From NCBI GenBank assembly GCA_037576195.1, contig CM075102.1, positions 248,001 to 312,000 of the forward strand: a DNA stretch of 64,000 nucleotides. Reading direction: 5' to 3'. Position numbers and translations under genes: made by a program. Positions 23,772 through 36,354 of the stretch are shown in pieces. The first letter of the stretch is position 1, and each line of letters opens with the position of its first letter. This DNA comes from Phytoseiulus persimilis. Its lineage: Eukaryota > Arthropoda > Arachnida > Mesostigmata > Phytoseiidae. The notes beneath the pieces were generated by a model, which worked only from the letters and a program-made list of their open reading frames with translations, did no database searches and was not told the origin of the DNA.

Positions 23772-26700
23772 ATGTTCAGAAACGTCACGAAATCGGCTCG
23801 ACGTCGGATATATCTGCCCGGAATCGCACTGACCGCCGGATTCGTTTGCTACTCCGGTCTTGACGAGGGACACCGCAAGCAAATCAGAATCTCCTCGAGT
23901 GGTATTGTAAGGTCGTCATGCTAGGAAACCTCCGACAACTCCCTCAGCAGACTTCACTTGCACGAAGCGTTTCTCGTCGGCATCCCATGACATCAACCTG
24001 TTCAAATATTCCAGGTTCATGCGTACTCTCCGGATTGGGGGCCTGATTTCTCTAGACTACTGGTTCACAAATAAGTAAGTCTGCATCTTCCGCGTCTTAG
24101 TCGGAAGGGTGCGCTCGGGCCCTTCAGGTCCCGGGAAGGTTCCGACATCTCGTTTCGGGGTAGTGCCCGAGGGGAAATGCTCTTGCCGGACGGACCAATC
24201 CATATTGATCCGACTAAATGCAGGCTGAAATCCCTAGCTTGTTCCCTGACTCATTGTCGTCATGCCATCTGCGATGTTCGTCGCGTATTCTCGAGGCCTG
24301 CCTGAGCAACGGCGGGGTCTACGTGAAATTAGGCCAGGGATTGGTCGCAATGAACCATATACTGCCCGAAGAATACTTGGACACACTCGAGGTCCTCCAT
24401 GACAGGGCGCTACGGAAATTGCCGATCATGGAGGTTCGGAGAATGGGAGATATTTATTTTGTCGAACAGACGGACATGAAACGAATAACGAATATTGAAA
24501 TGAGTCCATGATTTTCGCAAGGAGATTGAAGCGTCGGGAATCTTACTCGAAAGTTGCTCATTGCAGATTGAAAACCTATTCATCGAGGAGTTCGGCGCGA
24601 AACGAGAATCGCTCTTCAACTCGTTCGACACCGAATGCGTCGCCGCAGCCAGTTTGGCTCAAGTTTTCAAGGCTCAAACCAAGGACGGCCGGAATGTGGC
24701 GGTGAAAATCCAATATGGTGACTTGAGACAAAGGTTCGCGTTCTATTTTCCCATTTTCTCAGCATGTGAACATTGTTTTTTCTTCGAACTAACTCAGTTT
24801 CATCGGCCGAAGTGAAATCATATCTGCTGGCCGCCCTCGCTGGATTCTCTGAATTTTATCATCTCATCCCTGAATGAGAGCATTCTATTCGGAAGAGCAC
24901 TTGGGGACACTAATCTAACTCGACAGTGACGAACGAAATATCATTGCGCAATGACAGAACTGACGGATGATCCTAACTATCCATTTTCGAATTATCGCAG
25001 ATTCTCCGGCGATGTCTGGACGTTGGGGATCCTGGTATCATTGGCAGGATGGATGCACCCTGAATACGATTTCCGATGGGTACTAGATTACCTACGAGAT
25101 TCTCTGGTGAGAGAATTAGACTTCGAAATCGAAGCGCAAAATATGAAAAAGTGCGCAATCGATCTTTCCGATCTCAGCTTCATTGTGGTCCCGAAGGTAG
25201 GCTGCGGCCAACAACGATGATGACGCTATACGTTTGACACATATTCGTTTGATTATTGATACGTTTGATGCTTTCCGCTTGAGTTCCGGGGACTGAGTGT
25301 TCGAAATCTTCCCATCCATGGGTTTCGGGCTCGACTCAAGAAATCAAAAAGAATGCTCACCTCTCGTAGGGGAGCTGGGCTACAGCTCTTCGAATGCCTC
25401 TAAAAAACAGATTTTGAGCTCAGATCGTTGAGGCTCTCTCGTCTAAGCGAATTCTCACCATGGATTGGATCGATGGGATAAAGATTAACAGAAGGAAGGA
25501 TTTGGAAGAACGAGGTTATTCTCTCCGTGATATCGACTTCAAGCTCATCAAAGCGTCTTCGAAACAAGTTTTCCGTCACGGATTCTTGCACGCAGATCCT
25601 CATCCGGGTATGTTCAAGCCTCTTGCGGAAAGCAGTCCATCTTGATTCCAGCAGTCCTCAATCCACCATGGCCGGCCTTGCCGCCATTGTAGTCTCGTTG
25701 CTCGCTATTATGGTTCTTTTTTGTCGCATGCATAATGTCCGATATTGGTTGGTCGGAGTCAAGTGTGCTCTGTCCCTCCCTCTAGACGTTTCTCGCTTCT
25801 CTCAATGGGGGAAACGAGTGGAAACCTGTCTTTTTCATCTTCCTCTAGGGAATATTCTGGTTGTGGCGAACCCAGGGAAGCCAGCGGATCCTTATCTGTG
25901 TCTGTTGGATCACGGGCTGTATGAGCATCTCGACGATGAAACTCGTTTAAGTCTCTGCTCGCTATGGAAATCGATTGTGTACAACGACGATGAGGGTAGG
26001 GAGTGCTGACTGCGATGATCGCGGGGTCCTATCGCAGTGACTCATTTCTTCCCCTGAGAGGGTTTTCATAGTGATCGATGTCTCAACGCTAGAGATACTG
26101 GACGAAGAAGCCACGGGGAGAATCGTCGAGGCCTTTGTTCCTTCAACGGAGTGCCGATTGACCACCAACTCACTTCACCATTCATATTCAAGGTATGCGG
26201 GAAAGTTCGAAACGCCTCGGTGTCCCAGAAGAAAATCGTCGAATTTTCTGCGAGCTGCTTGTTCAAAGGCCGCTCCTGTTCCGCGTCAAGGACGGCGTGC
26301 CTCTCGCAAAAGGACTAAGCGAACACGAAATGCAATACATGAAGGACATGGCTGCTCGGAGGTCAGAGTGATTCCATCTCGGAACTGGTTATGGGGCTGA
26401 ATCAGCAAGTCCTCGAGGCCAGATGAAATCCAAACTCTTGGGACTCTTCACCAGGTTTGATGAGATCATGGCTTGTTTGAAAGCTCTGCCCAGACCCATG
26501 CTCCTTGTGTTTCGGAACATCAATACCGTTAGGTCCATCGCGAAAACCCACGGCCATCCCGTCGACAGATTCGCCGTGATGGCCAGAGAAGCTGACCGCG
26601 CTCTCTTCTTTCGCAAATTCTCGAGTAAACGGTGAGACATGTTCCGCATTGTCGAGTCATGAGAGCGATGGAAGACTATGAATCGAAAGGGTTTCGATTC

Positions 26701-27022
26701 CAACGGGAAAGCGATGCGTTCTATTCTGCTATCGAGGCCGACGCCCCCGATGAGGGGAGACCCCATCCAAACTATCCCCACTCCAAACAACTCACCATTG
26801 GTTCTCTGGATCAGATTGGTGTTCCATGGGGGCCTGCATCTTACAGCGATATACACGTTCCGGCGAATGCAGCTCGAGATATTCCTCGCATTCGCTTGGG
26901 TGATGGATTGGGTGTCCCGGCGAATACGACGAGTACTTTGTTACTTCAACAAGGATGTGGAACAACTCGTGCAGCAGGTGGAAAACATGAACGAGCGACG
27001 CGAGCGGTTACTCGTTGAATGA
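23772..27022 (+). CDS. ADCK5: UbiB-family atypical kinase, ADCK5 type
   Basis: Member of the aarF/UbiB protein-kinase-like family; relatives act at mitochondrial membranes, some in coenzyme Q metabolism. Exons read: 23772-23911, 24015-24074, 24224-24433, 24567-24733, 25001-25196, 25424-25607, 25849-25995, 26193-26361, 26455-26631 and 26815-27022. The N-terminus is basic and hydrophobic (MFRNVTKSARRR, then a membrane-like stretch), suiting mitochondria. Family motifs are all there: KLGQGL (KxGQ), VAAASLAQV (A-rich loop), VAVKIQ (ATP lysine), HADPHPGN across exons 6-7 and LLDHGLY. The match to ADCK5 rather than ADCK1 rests on NGGVYVKLGQG, QRPLLFRV and RPMLLVFRNINTVRSI. Exons 2 and 3 do not join in phase and about six residues are missing there, so a micro-exon probably lies in 24081-24205. 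The last acceptor (26814) is the best of several. Confidence 0.92.
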
Positions 27023-27062
27023 CCGAGCCCATGCCACGGATTGACCCAGTAAGGAGCTATTC

Positions 27063-27068
27063 AATAAA
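27063..27068 (+). terminator. Polyadenylation signal of ADCK5
   Basis: AATAAA 40 bases after the TGA stop at 27020-27022, at a normal distance for a short 3' untranslated region. Confidence 0.7.
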
Positions 27069-27546
27069 AGGGATGTTTGATTTTCGTGAATTTTTCCCCG
27101 GGATGGTCACGCGGTTCGCGCGAGCTCAACCACTTGTGAAACCCGCAACCTATGAAGAATAGCCGAGCGGATGCCCCACTGGATTTCCAGATTCCGTTCC
27201 GAAGTCTATCAGAAACAGATTAAAAGACTTTGATTGCTGAGAGTCGGTGTCATAAATTATGACTCATAATGCGTTGATACTCATTCGAATTTGCGCGAAG
27301 CTCTTCGTGTGCGCTTTGTCTGTGGTGCAGAATCGTGGAATGCCTCTGGCAAGGATCAGAACTTGCGCCGTACCTCAGTCGAAAACTCCCTGAGCTATCG
27401 CCGTGTGTTGTGTATCTCTGCCATTCTGCATTCCTCCTTGCCTATCAGCTGTCTCAAAAAGTCGCAGGTCAAGAGCGCTCAGGATCGCCGGCCCGATTCG
27501 TTCGCATAATAGGGAGGATATGATTCGTCCGAGCTGCGGAAAACAT
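27069..27546. other. Gap between convergent ADCK5 and DUF2462 genes
   Basis: No supported coding sequence. It holds the 3' ends of both transcripts; two short plus-strand frames here look like chance. Confidence 0.5.
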
Positions 27547-28228
27547 TTATTTCCTCTTGCTCTTACTGTCCAGAGGCTTGCTATCTCCGTGCGATGCTCT
27601 AGCTCTCATCTCCTCCTCGATTTTAGCGCGCGTGCTCTTCTCTAACTTTGCCTTGATTTTCTGCTTCTCTGTGATAGGTTTTGCTTTCCGAGGCGCCGTA
27701 CGATCGTCCCCTGCGGAAAGAAAAGAGAACGGATTGAGGTTCAACGCAGAAACGAGTTATCCATCTCCCCGACGGATTCAGCGTTCAGCGACGCAGCCGA
27801 TCATGGCGCTAGTTCTGATGTACAACGCTCATGAACGGCTCTGTGCTCTACTCTCTGTCCGCTCGTGTATGCTGCGCTGACGAACTGGCCACAGCCTATA
27901 GTTCCCAATCCGGAGGGGGATAGCCCTTCCCCAAGACGCAATCTAACCCCAGTAGGTAGGAGCACATAGTCTGCTCGTGTTCTATTGTGTGCCGTGGGAC
28001 AGGAAATATCCATCGTTCGTGCAATCCGAGCTCTCAGGATGCCAAGAAAAGGCCCCAAAGGTATGGGACATCCAGACAAAGGAGCAAGAAATGATCATTT
28101 CGCGCTGCATAGGAAATCATGAGCGAAAATCGAACGATGATGATCCACTTACGTTTCAGTACAGTCCTGCTCCGATTCTGTACGCCTTTCGGCATTTTCG
28201 CCTTGACTTTCAATTTGCCTTGAGACAT
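27547..28228 (-). CDS. UPF0390/DUF2462 small basic protein
   Basis: Two exons on the minus strand: 28228-28153 and 27710-27547, giving 79 residues. ATG is at 28226-28228, the donor is CGTAAGT and the acceptor CCGCAG; the phases fit. The start MSQGKLKVKAKMPKG and the tail QKIKAKLEKSTRAKIEEEMR correspond to the lysine-rich ends of the Leydig cell tumour 10 kDa protein family (human C19orf53), which are about 80-100 residues long and of uncertain function; a nucleolar role is often assumed. It is convergent with ADCK5 and divergent from SNRNP27, whose ATG is 604 bases away. The assignment rests on end motifs and size; the middle is poorly conserved. Confidence 0.8.
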
Positions 28229-28832
28229 TGTTCTGATCCAGATCACGCAGTTGGAAGTCAACGAACTCCGGTCCGAAGTTGTCAGTCCGCGCGGACAGAT
28301 TTTGACGCGAATAGATCCGATATCGAATTTGTTGTTTCGTCTCGCTTGGTACTATCGTACACCCAAGTGGTGGCACCGCCAAGTTTGAGTGAGCCCGACG
28401 CTACCAAAGACTTGTCACTTCTTTTCAATGCTGAGGATTTCTCACGGGGTCTGAGAAGCCTTGCTCGCCCTAAATTAATCTTTCAGCCACGATGACCGAG
28501 GGTCATGGGTGCTTTCATTCCTACGAAGCTCCCCGTGGTACCAATTGGTACCAATTCGTCGCCCGCCAAAACAAATGCCGAAACAAACGGCAGAGAATTT
28601 CGTATTCAACCGATAGGAGTCGGAGTGGAGCATTTGATCGTTCCAAGTTTCCGAGAGCCAGAGTTGGTCCATGTCCGAGGATCCTCATTCCCTGTGGCGT
28701 TCCACTTGACGGTTAGTTGATCGAGCTGAATCGTTGACGATTTGGCTAGGGTGTATAGATTGAGTGTAAACATCTGTCCCTCCGAGGCCCAGACCTTCGG
28801 ATTTCTCTCGCGCGTGCTCGACAAAGGCGAAC
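28229..28832. promoter_or_regulatory. Shared intergenic region between divergent DUF2462 and SNRNP27 genes
   Basis: About 600 bases separate the two start codons, which point away from each other, so both promoters should lie here. GTACCAATTGGTACCAATT near 28540 is a short symmetric motif. No TATA box stands out. Confidence 0.45.
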
Positions 28833-29450
28833 ATGCGAAGAAGCCACTCAAGGTCTCCTCCAGGACGAGAGTACCGCGACAGAGTCCGTGACTATCGTGA
28901 CAGAGACCGCGACCGTGACAGGAGACGACGAGACAGAGAGGGTCGCGATGACAGAAGAGACCATCGAGACGAAAGAAGAGACTTCAGAGATGAGAGACGA
29001 GATCCGAGAGAAGAGAAGAGGGAAAGAGACCGAGATATCAGAGACGACCGGAAGGAACGTGATTTCAGAGCGGACAAAGAGGAAAGCAAGTATGCTTCAC
29101 GGAGACGCAGCCGTTCGCCGATGCCGAGACGTGATCGTCGCCGGAGTATAGACGGCGGGAATAGCAACGCTGGAGGCGAGAGCCGGTCCTCGGGATCAGG
29201 TCAGGCTCGTAACGCAGTTCCTGATTTCTTGATGGAGAGGAAACCCATCAGCGAAGAAGATCTCGTGGATAAGAGCGAGGAGGATGTTGAAATGATGAAA
29301 CTCATGGGTTTCGGCGGCTTCGAATCCACCAAGGGAAAGAAAGTTCCGGGCAACGACGTGAGTGGGGTGCACGTCATCCAGAAGCGGAAGTATCGTCAAT
29401 ATATGAACCGGAAAGGAGGCTTCAACAGACCACTCGATTTCGTGGCATGA
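28833..29450 (+). CDS. SNRNP27: U4/U6.U5 tri-snRNP 27 kDa protein
   Basis: Component of the spliceosomal tri-snRNP in the nucleus. Single exon, 205 residues, ATG at 28833. Residues 9-80 are a low-complexity R/D/E-rich stretch ([26 protein letters not shown]) in place of a classical RS domain, followed by [12 protein letters not shown]. The C-terminal 80 residues are the diagnostic domain: [32 protein letters not shown] and [20 protein letters not shown] near the end. Lack of introns is unusual beside its intron-rich neighbours. It is divergent from the DUF2462 gene and only 215 bases upstream of the LZTR1 start codon on the same strand. Confidence 0.96.
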   Translation: MRRSHSRSPPGREYRDRVRDYRDRDRDRDRRRRDREGRDDRRDHRDERRDFRDERRDPREEKRERDRDIRDDRKERDFRADKEESKYASRRRSRSPMPRRDRRRSIDGGNSNAGGESRSSGSGQARNAVPDFLMERKPISEEDLVDKSEEDVEMMKLMGFGGFESTKGKKVPGNDVSGVHVIQKRKYRQYMNRKGGFNRPLDFVA

Positions 29451-29510
29451 CATCTCGGCTCGAACCTAATGTATCAAATAATCCCCAGAAGTGTGCAGAG
29501 CTCGTATTGG

Positions 29511-29516
29511 AATAAA
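29511..29516 (+). terminator. Polyadenylation signal of SNRNP27
   Basis: AATAAA 60 bases after the TGA stop and about 150 bases before the LZTR1 ATG, leaving very little room for a separate LZTR1 promoter. Confidence 0.75.
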
Positions 29517-29664
29517 ATTGAATGGTCTCAGTGAAAAAATGAGCGTTCAGTCCTTCGCCCTCTTGTGCCCGAACAGATCATCTACAAACTAAATACACAA
29601 GCTGTCTCGGCCTCACAGGTTCCCTCATCACACTCGCGGGATTGCACAGACCCTGCGCGAAAAC

Positions 29665-32600
29665 ATGGCAATAGCTCGACCGGGTGACGGCGACTCGAAT
29701 TGGCTAGCCGAGGGCACTGACTGCCTAACTTTGGACTTCGGACCATTCGAATCAGCACATCTATGGAGACAGATGCCCCTTTGTGACGAGTTCGTGGGAG
29801 CGAGGTTTGTTCAGATTGCTCATAAGTACATGCCCAAGCTCGGTTCACTCAGGTTTGAAAGCATCCGGCGTGATGGATGCTCTCAGCGGTGTCGGATATT
29901 CTGACAGCCAAGGATGGATTCCTGATCCATCAAATATGCTCCAGACGAGCGATGTGACTGCCGATTTTTTTCATGACGGGTCGAATCGATTCCACCATGA
30001 TTAACGTTCGCAAATCATGTTTTTCTTCTCGATCAGACGTAGCAAACACACTTCAGTCGCGTACAACGACGCCATTTACATTTTCGGGGGCGACAACGGT
30101 CGGGAAATGCTAAATGATTTACTGCGCTTCGATGCTCGCGATATGTCATGGTCTTCATGTAGGAAATTTGCGACGAGCGTGGCCCCTGCGCCCAGGTCAG
30201 TGCGTTGATTAGCAGACTGGAGCTTGCCAGATTTGTAGATGTGCATCTCACTCTCAAACAAAGTAAACATGCGGTCACCTCAATCGATTGAGTTCGAACC
30301 CTCATCTGAATGTTTCCAAAGGTACCATCACTCCGCCGTGGTGCACGAGAATTCCATGTATGTGTTCGGCGGCTACACAGGAGATCTACATTCGAACCAG
30401 AATTTGGCGAACAAGAACGATCTGCACGAATTCCGTTTCACGAACGGACAATGGATAGAATGGAAATTCGAAGGAAGGTCAGTTGCTTCTCTCCATCGAA
30501 ATTTATCGTTGTTCGGCGAAATCGGTCTCGCTCTCGTTGAACCCTCTCAGGAACCCTTGTCACTCGAAACTTCCTCATCCAGGAAACCTGTGCCGCGATC
30601 CGCCCATGGAGCGGCAGTGTACGACAAGAAGATGTGGATTTTCGCCGGATACGATGGCAACGCCCGACTGAACGATATGTGGTGCACAGCACTACTTAGT
30701 TCGACACAGGGTCCTGCTGCAGGGCCCTTGGAGAAGAAAACATGGGAAGAGGTGGATCGTCCTTGTCTTTATTTCGTGTTTGCCAGCGTTCACAGACAGC
30801 TGAAGAATGTCGGAGGTTCCACCACGTTACCGCCTAACACCTGCCCACGATTCCCAGGTCAATCAACGCGGCGAACGACCCCCAACGTGCTGCAATTTTC
30901 CTGTTTGTGTAGCTCGAGATTCCATGTTCGTTTTCAGTGGTCAGAGTGGTGCGAAAATCACGAACTCTCTGTATCAGTTCCATTTCAAAGAGAAAATGTG
31001 AGCTTTACATCTGATGAAAGGTTGCCATGCAACAGACTCCAACGGCCATCGTTGATCCTTGGTGCCTTTCGAAATATGTATACATTGAGTAACAATCGAG
31101 TACTCTCTCAAGGGAAGACATTGTTTGACCCGGTCCCTAATTCATATTCCTGGATGTCCTCCCAGGTGGACACGAATAACGACCGAGCACATCCTTAGGA
31201 ATGCTCCCCCGCCACCCACGCGAAGATATGGCCATACTATGGTGGCCTATGACAGGTAATTACAACGACGAGTATCTCACACACCATTGTTCGAACGTCA
31301 CAACCTCGTGAATGCCTCATCGCGCGATTCTTCGCAGGCATCTGTATGTCTTCGGAGGAACGGCGGACAGCACGCAGCGAAATGATCTCCATTCGTTCGA
31401 TTTGGACGAAAAAATCTGGAAAATCGTCGAGTCTGCGCCTGGGAGCCTCGTGAGTATCGATTCTTGCCTTCGACGATACTTGTGGTCCGAACAAACTCCC
31501 CTTCTCTCCGGCTGAATATTGAGATGACAGCTCGGTGTAATGTATGCAGGTACCTTCTGGGAGGCTATTCCATAGTGCCGCTGTGATCTCTGACGCGATG
31601 TACATATTTGGTGGAACGAAGGATAACAATACAAGGTAAAGGATCCGAGACTTCCCAGTAGCTGCGACTCGATCCCGAGGTTCAGAACATGCGGCTGGGC
31701 GGCACATTGAGACCCGAATTTCCATTCTCCAGGTCTCGTGAAATGTATCGCTTCCAGTTCTCATCGCATCCCAAATGCACATTGCACGAAGATTATCGGA
31801 GACTTCTGCAAAGTAAATTGTTCTGTGATATAGAGTTCCTCGTAGGACAGGAGAGTATAGCGGTGCCGGCTCACATGGCATTCGTGGCTGCCCGGTCCGA
31901 CTTCCTGAGTGAGAGAATTCTCAAAGCGAAGGTGAGCTCTCGAAGGCTCAACTCCACGAGAGCACTCATCGTGTGGGTCTCGTCATCATTCGCCGAGGTC
32001 TCGCGCTCGACTCCTGCCCAACACGGCGGAGCTCCCACCGAGATTGAATCTCACTCTTTCCATGTTTGAAGGAGAAGCAAGAAGGTTCCAGGCACGCTCA
32101 AGGTTCAGTCCTCTCCGTGTGTCTACCTGACGTCACTCCTGAGCCGTTCCAACTAGTCCTCACTTACATTTACACGGACAGCATAGATCCGACGGAGAAT
32201 GATAGAGAAGAAGGGTCAAATCAGATTGTACTGCTGATGATAGAGGTAGGTTCAGGAAAAGCTTTTTCTGGCAGTGCCGACGAAGCTGCCGTCGATGGGT
32301 GAGGCAGGATGGATCACTGCACGTTCTACTTACAGGTCTATCGTCTCGCTGTGCAGTTCCACATGCGTCAACTGGAGCATTTGACCGTCCAATACTTGGA
32401 AGCGGCGATCAATCACAAAAACGTTCTCCTTGCAGTACAAAATGCGGACTCCCTCAAATTAGATTTTATAAAGGTTTGGAGTTTTTTCGCGTGTTTCGCC
32501 AAATTTTGTTCGAGAACTTCAGCGCGAGTGTGGACGATTGCCCCATTATGCAACGGCGTGTCCAGCATGGTGTAAGACCGATGGACTAAGGGAGTGTGGA

Positions 32601-34024
32601 GGGAAAGAGAGTCAGAGCTCGATTCGAAGACGGGCTCAGGTTTACTCGCATCATAAGATTCTCGTCCCTCTAGGAATACTGCCTCAGGTTCATCGTGAAA
32701 GAATGCAACTACAATCATATTGTGATGTCCGAGGAATTCGAAACAATGTCTCAACCACTGATGGTAGAAATCATAAGGAGGTAGGTCTCAGAATTCAGAA
32801 TCGTGAACGATCCGAATCTCATCAGTTCAGGACCGGGAAACCGAGGTGGAGCCCTATCTCTCTAAAACATATGGTGTTCTCCCTGAGTCCACAGACATCA
32901 AGTTCCTCCACTCCGGTACCCGTCGTCCCCAACGACGGACAGCCCGCCGGAGGGATCTGGTTCCAATCTTGAGCAAGATATGGCTGCTTTGCTGCGTGAC
33001 ATTGGGAGAACGTCGACGGATTTGACCGATATCACTCTCATGCTTGATGGACGAGCCGTTAGGGCTCACAAATGTGTCCTCGCTGCCAGGTAAACTCGGA
33101 GGCCGCAGTCTCGGATCGATGGTGTGTCTTCGACGGGTCCCTCTCAAGGAACCGAGTTTGTTTCCAGATGCTCGTATTTCGAGGCCATGTTCCGCTCATT
33201 CATGCCAGCGAACAATATTGTCAAAATCGCCATCGGAGAAATGGTTCCATCCGAGCAGGCGTTTCACACTTTGTTGAGGTGAGTTAACATCGCTGTCGAA
33301 GCTGTATCGCCTCGCTCCGTTTCAAGTTTCATAAAAGGGAATCCATCCATCGAGATCTAATGGTTTTCCGTCAGATACATCTACCATGGAGATGTCGAGA
33401 TGCCTCCTGAGGACTCCTTATACATATTCTCTGCGCCGTTTTTTTATGGTTTCACGAACACGAGACTGCAGGCTGCGTGTAAACAGAACCTTGAAAGAAA
33501 TGTCACCACCGACAACGTCATTCAGGTATGCTCCAACTATCGTTCGCAGAGATCTGAGTAGGAAGAGCCTTGAGAGAGGTTTTCTTTTCCTGCGACTGGC
33601 AGACGAGCAGAGGAAGGATACACTAGTTCAATGGTGGCTCATCCCTACTTGCTTCCAGGTTCTTGAAGCTGCTGATAAAATTCAAGCCAAAGACATGAAA
33701 AAGCATGCTCTCAACCTCATAGTTCAACAATACCCGAAAGTCGCTAAGGTAATGCTTCGAGCTCGCATTCGGATGTCAATCATTCCCTACAGAGCAGTTA
33801 GTTCAGGGATAATGGATCTTTTGCAGGTTGCACGGCTCCGCCAGCTTTCAAGAGATCTCTTATTGGATATACTCGATGCGCTTGCTGATGAAATGGGGCG
33901 TTCCGGGAAAATCTGTCCGGAAATCAGCAGTTCAAGTCTATGGGGTCTTGACAACTCATATTGCCAGATTGGTAGTACCGACAGCAGCTATTACACATTG
34001 GACAATGTACCGAGCAAGGAATAG
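29665..34024 (+). CDS. LZTR1: Kelch-BTB protein LZTR1 (CUL3 adaptor), 17 exons
   Basis: Substrate adaptor of a cullin-3 ubiquitin ligase that targets RAS-family GTPases. Exons: 29665-29804, 30037-30195, 30322-30477, 30583-30751, 30858-30997, 31166-31255, 31338-31449, 31550-31635, 31733-31931, 32072-32245, 32336-32473, 32674-32780, 32895-33089, 33168-33278, 33375-33525, 33659-33748 and 33827-34024. Every junction is in phase, giving 804 residues (human about 840). Kelch blades occupy roughly residues 1-350 ([76 protein letters not shown]). The first BTB domain follows (FCDIEFLVG, near 370-520), then a BACK-like region, the second BTB ([23 protein letters not shown], near 595-700) and the last BACK helices. 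No break or missing domain. Introns are mostly 80-230 bases. Confidence 0.97.
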
Positions 34025-34508
34025 CAATTTCATACGTTATATTTAAATACTCGTAGAATATATATTCGATGTTCATTCACCCCCGTTTCGATGATTCCCC
34101 TCGGTCTGGAAAGGCCACCGTACTCCATGGGCGCTGTCTGCGTGCGATATCGCGCGGAAAGTGCAACGCTGTCTGTTCCGTGGGAAACTCTCATCCGACA
34201 CAGGATGTGATGTCTGATGAATCCCGGTTGGGGGCTGCAAGCTGGGATGACGCCTTGGTTTGCGGGATTCTCAAACACTCGACCAAAGTTCAATCCAAGC
34301 GAATCACGATTCAGGAATTGAGTTAACTTGGTGTCGTTCGGCAAGGTATGCCGAGGTGTGACGATGATCATCATCATCGTCGCGGGCTTTTCAGGACGCA
34401 AACAATGTTCCTGATAAGACTGAATCTTCTCGGGATACTTTCATCGTTACAAATGAAGTATGTATAATCCACTCCTCCCAGAATGATCTGAGCGTCTCGG
34501 GGGTGTGA
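34025..34508. other. LZTR1 3' flank
   Basis: No gene seen. A short TGATCATCATCATCGTCG tract occurs near 34365; no clear AATAAA follows the LZTR1 stop. Confidence 0.4.
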
Positions 34509-34528
34509 GGAGGGAGCAGTGTTAGGCA

Positions 34529-34610
34529 AAATCATAATCGTGATTATGATTCCAACCCCCAGGTTCTATGATTATGATTGTAATCATAATCATAATCACA
34601 ATCATGTCGT
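34529..34610. repeat. AATCATAATC-type subterminal repeat, left
   Basis: Short palindromic AT-rich units built from AATCATAATC and its inverse, just inside the left hAT end. Confidence 0.85.
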
Positions 34611-34859
34611 AATAATATCCGTCATCAAAGGATTTTTCTTGAAAACAGGACTTTGGGGATAGTTGAAACGTACTCGGGGGTTTTCGGGGTCGCTGAGCAT
34701 GATGCAGGCGTTGCTCACACCCTATCTATCCATCCTGACGTGGAATTCGTTGAGGAGGCCAGATTCATGATGGTGATCTTGGCGTCGTCATCCGACATAT
34801 TGGAGAACCAAGATTCTGGGGGCGGTCGGCACGTAGTCGGAGCTTTTCGGGGTCGCTGA

Positions 34860-35301
34860 GCACGCTGCAGGCGTTAGCCCCACTCCATCTATCCATCGAT
34901 TGTTCGAAATTAGCATCGCTCAGCCGGTTCGATTTCAGCTCATTCATCATGGCTGTGTAGAGGAATAATCTTTCAACCTCCGCGCCAGACGGGAGTGCGG
35001 TGTTGGATTCCCTGGAGAGGGCTGAGATGGGCTCGTAACGGGGCAGCATGGTGAGCTCGGTGTCCGGGTCGTGAAGATACTGCCACATGACATTCTCTAC
35101 AGGGTCGCATGGCGTCATCAAGGAGGGCGCCGTGGCTGACGACAATGGTGCTGCTGACACCTCAACGGGCTCTACGTCAAAGTTGTAGTACAAGTACAAC
35201 TGGACTCGTCTGGACTCGTTTCTCGCGGGAGGCGTTCGCGGATCAGCTCCTCGGAGCGCTGGAGAAGGTACGCTCGGTCGTCCATCGAGATTCGCTTGCA
35301 C
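34860..35301 (-). pseudogene. hAT transposase, C-terminal dimerisation domain
   Basis: The minus-strand frame contains SRESNTALPSGAEVERLF and KSNRLSDANFEQSM. These correspond to the conserved hATC dimerisation motif (small residues, a Ser/Glu-Arg-Xaa-Phe stretch, then NRLS). Upstream frames (35172-35666) are shifted and stop-ridden, and the catalytic part is not recognisable. Confidence 0.85.
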
Positions 35302-36354
35302 TGTTCAGTCCTGAACATGGAATTTGTCATCGTACCCTGTTCACCGTGTCCGGTTCTACAATCGAACACCGCTCGGACAGGTCGCTGGACGCTCTGTGGC
35401 AAGGTGTTGGCAACGAGCCGACAATACCGAAGCGCTGTATCATAACGATATGGAGGGCTGGGAGCAACCTGCCAGAGTAAGCAGTTCTCTTGCCTGCGGG
35501 CGACGTAAACTGCATCAGGACAACGATGGCATCTGCTTTTTACGGAACAAGCGGATGAACTTACCCAAGCACATACTGGAAGACTCGCGAAGGCAACTCT
35601 GGATCGAGCGACTTCCGAAGCTCGTAGCTTGCAGAGGCCACTTACACAGGATAGGGACGGTCGCACAGCTCAGACGTAGAGTGGATGAATTCTTCCACCC
35701 TCGTCGTCCTTATTTATTCGCTTTGCTCTTCGCTCGTGAGGTCTTTCTCTCTCCGCACGTGGTGTATCCGGTTTACATTGGACGGGATGCTTCAGCGGTT
35801 CTTCCATTGACCTCCATCCAGTGCCTGCGCACCCGACTCAAGTATCGGTTTCGCCGCCTGCATATGTTGCGCATGTGGCTCATTTGATCGTCTTCCGGCT
35901 ATCAGTTTGAAATCTAACCAGCGTTGCGGATGTGACCGTCTTTGGAGTGTACTGCTCGCATATGGTTTCGCTCAACTTCATGGCTACAGTCAACGTGATC
36001 GTAGCTCGTCATCGTTATCACCTTGAGTCGTCATGTGTGATCATATGTATCGGAGCGGAAAAAGCGCGAAGGACCGAGACCAGGATCGAGATCACCAATA
36101 CCCGAAACCCCGGACCACGTTCAAGCCGTCATCAGACTCTTGGTTCTCCAGAATGTCGCATGACGACGCCGAGATCTATGTCATGAATCTGGCCTCCTCG
36201 AAGAGATCCGCATCAGGATGGATGGATAGAGTGGAACTAACGCCTGCGTCGTGCTCAGCGACCCCGACAACCCCCGACTACGTTCCAACCATCCCCAAAA
36301 TCATGTTTTTTGAGGAAAATCCTATGATTACGGCAAAATCACAAGGGGAGCTAT

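Noticed and set aside
25527-26009. Separate 160-codon gene inside ADCK5
   Set aside because: The last part is ADCK5 exon 7; the front is intron read in the same frame.
28888-29167. Alternative frames over the SNRNP27 Arg/Asp region
   Set aside because: They are shadows of the low-complexity codons of SNRNP27, which has the full C-terminal signature.
34765-35301. Host gene on the minus strand after LZTR1
   Set aside because: It contains the hAT dimerisation motif and lies between the inverted repeats and 8-bp duplications of the transposon.
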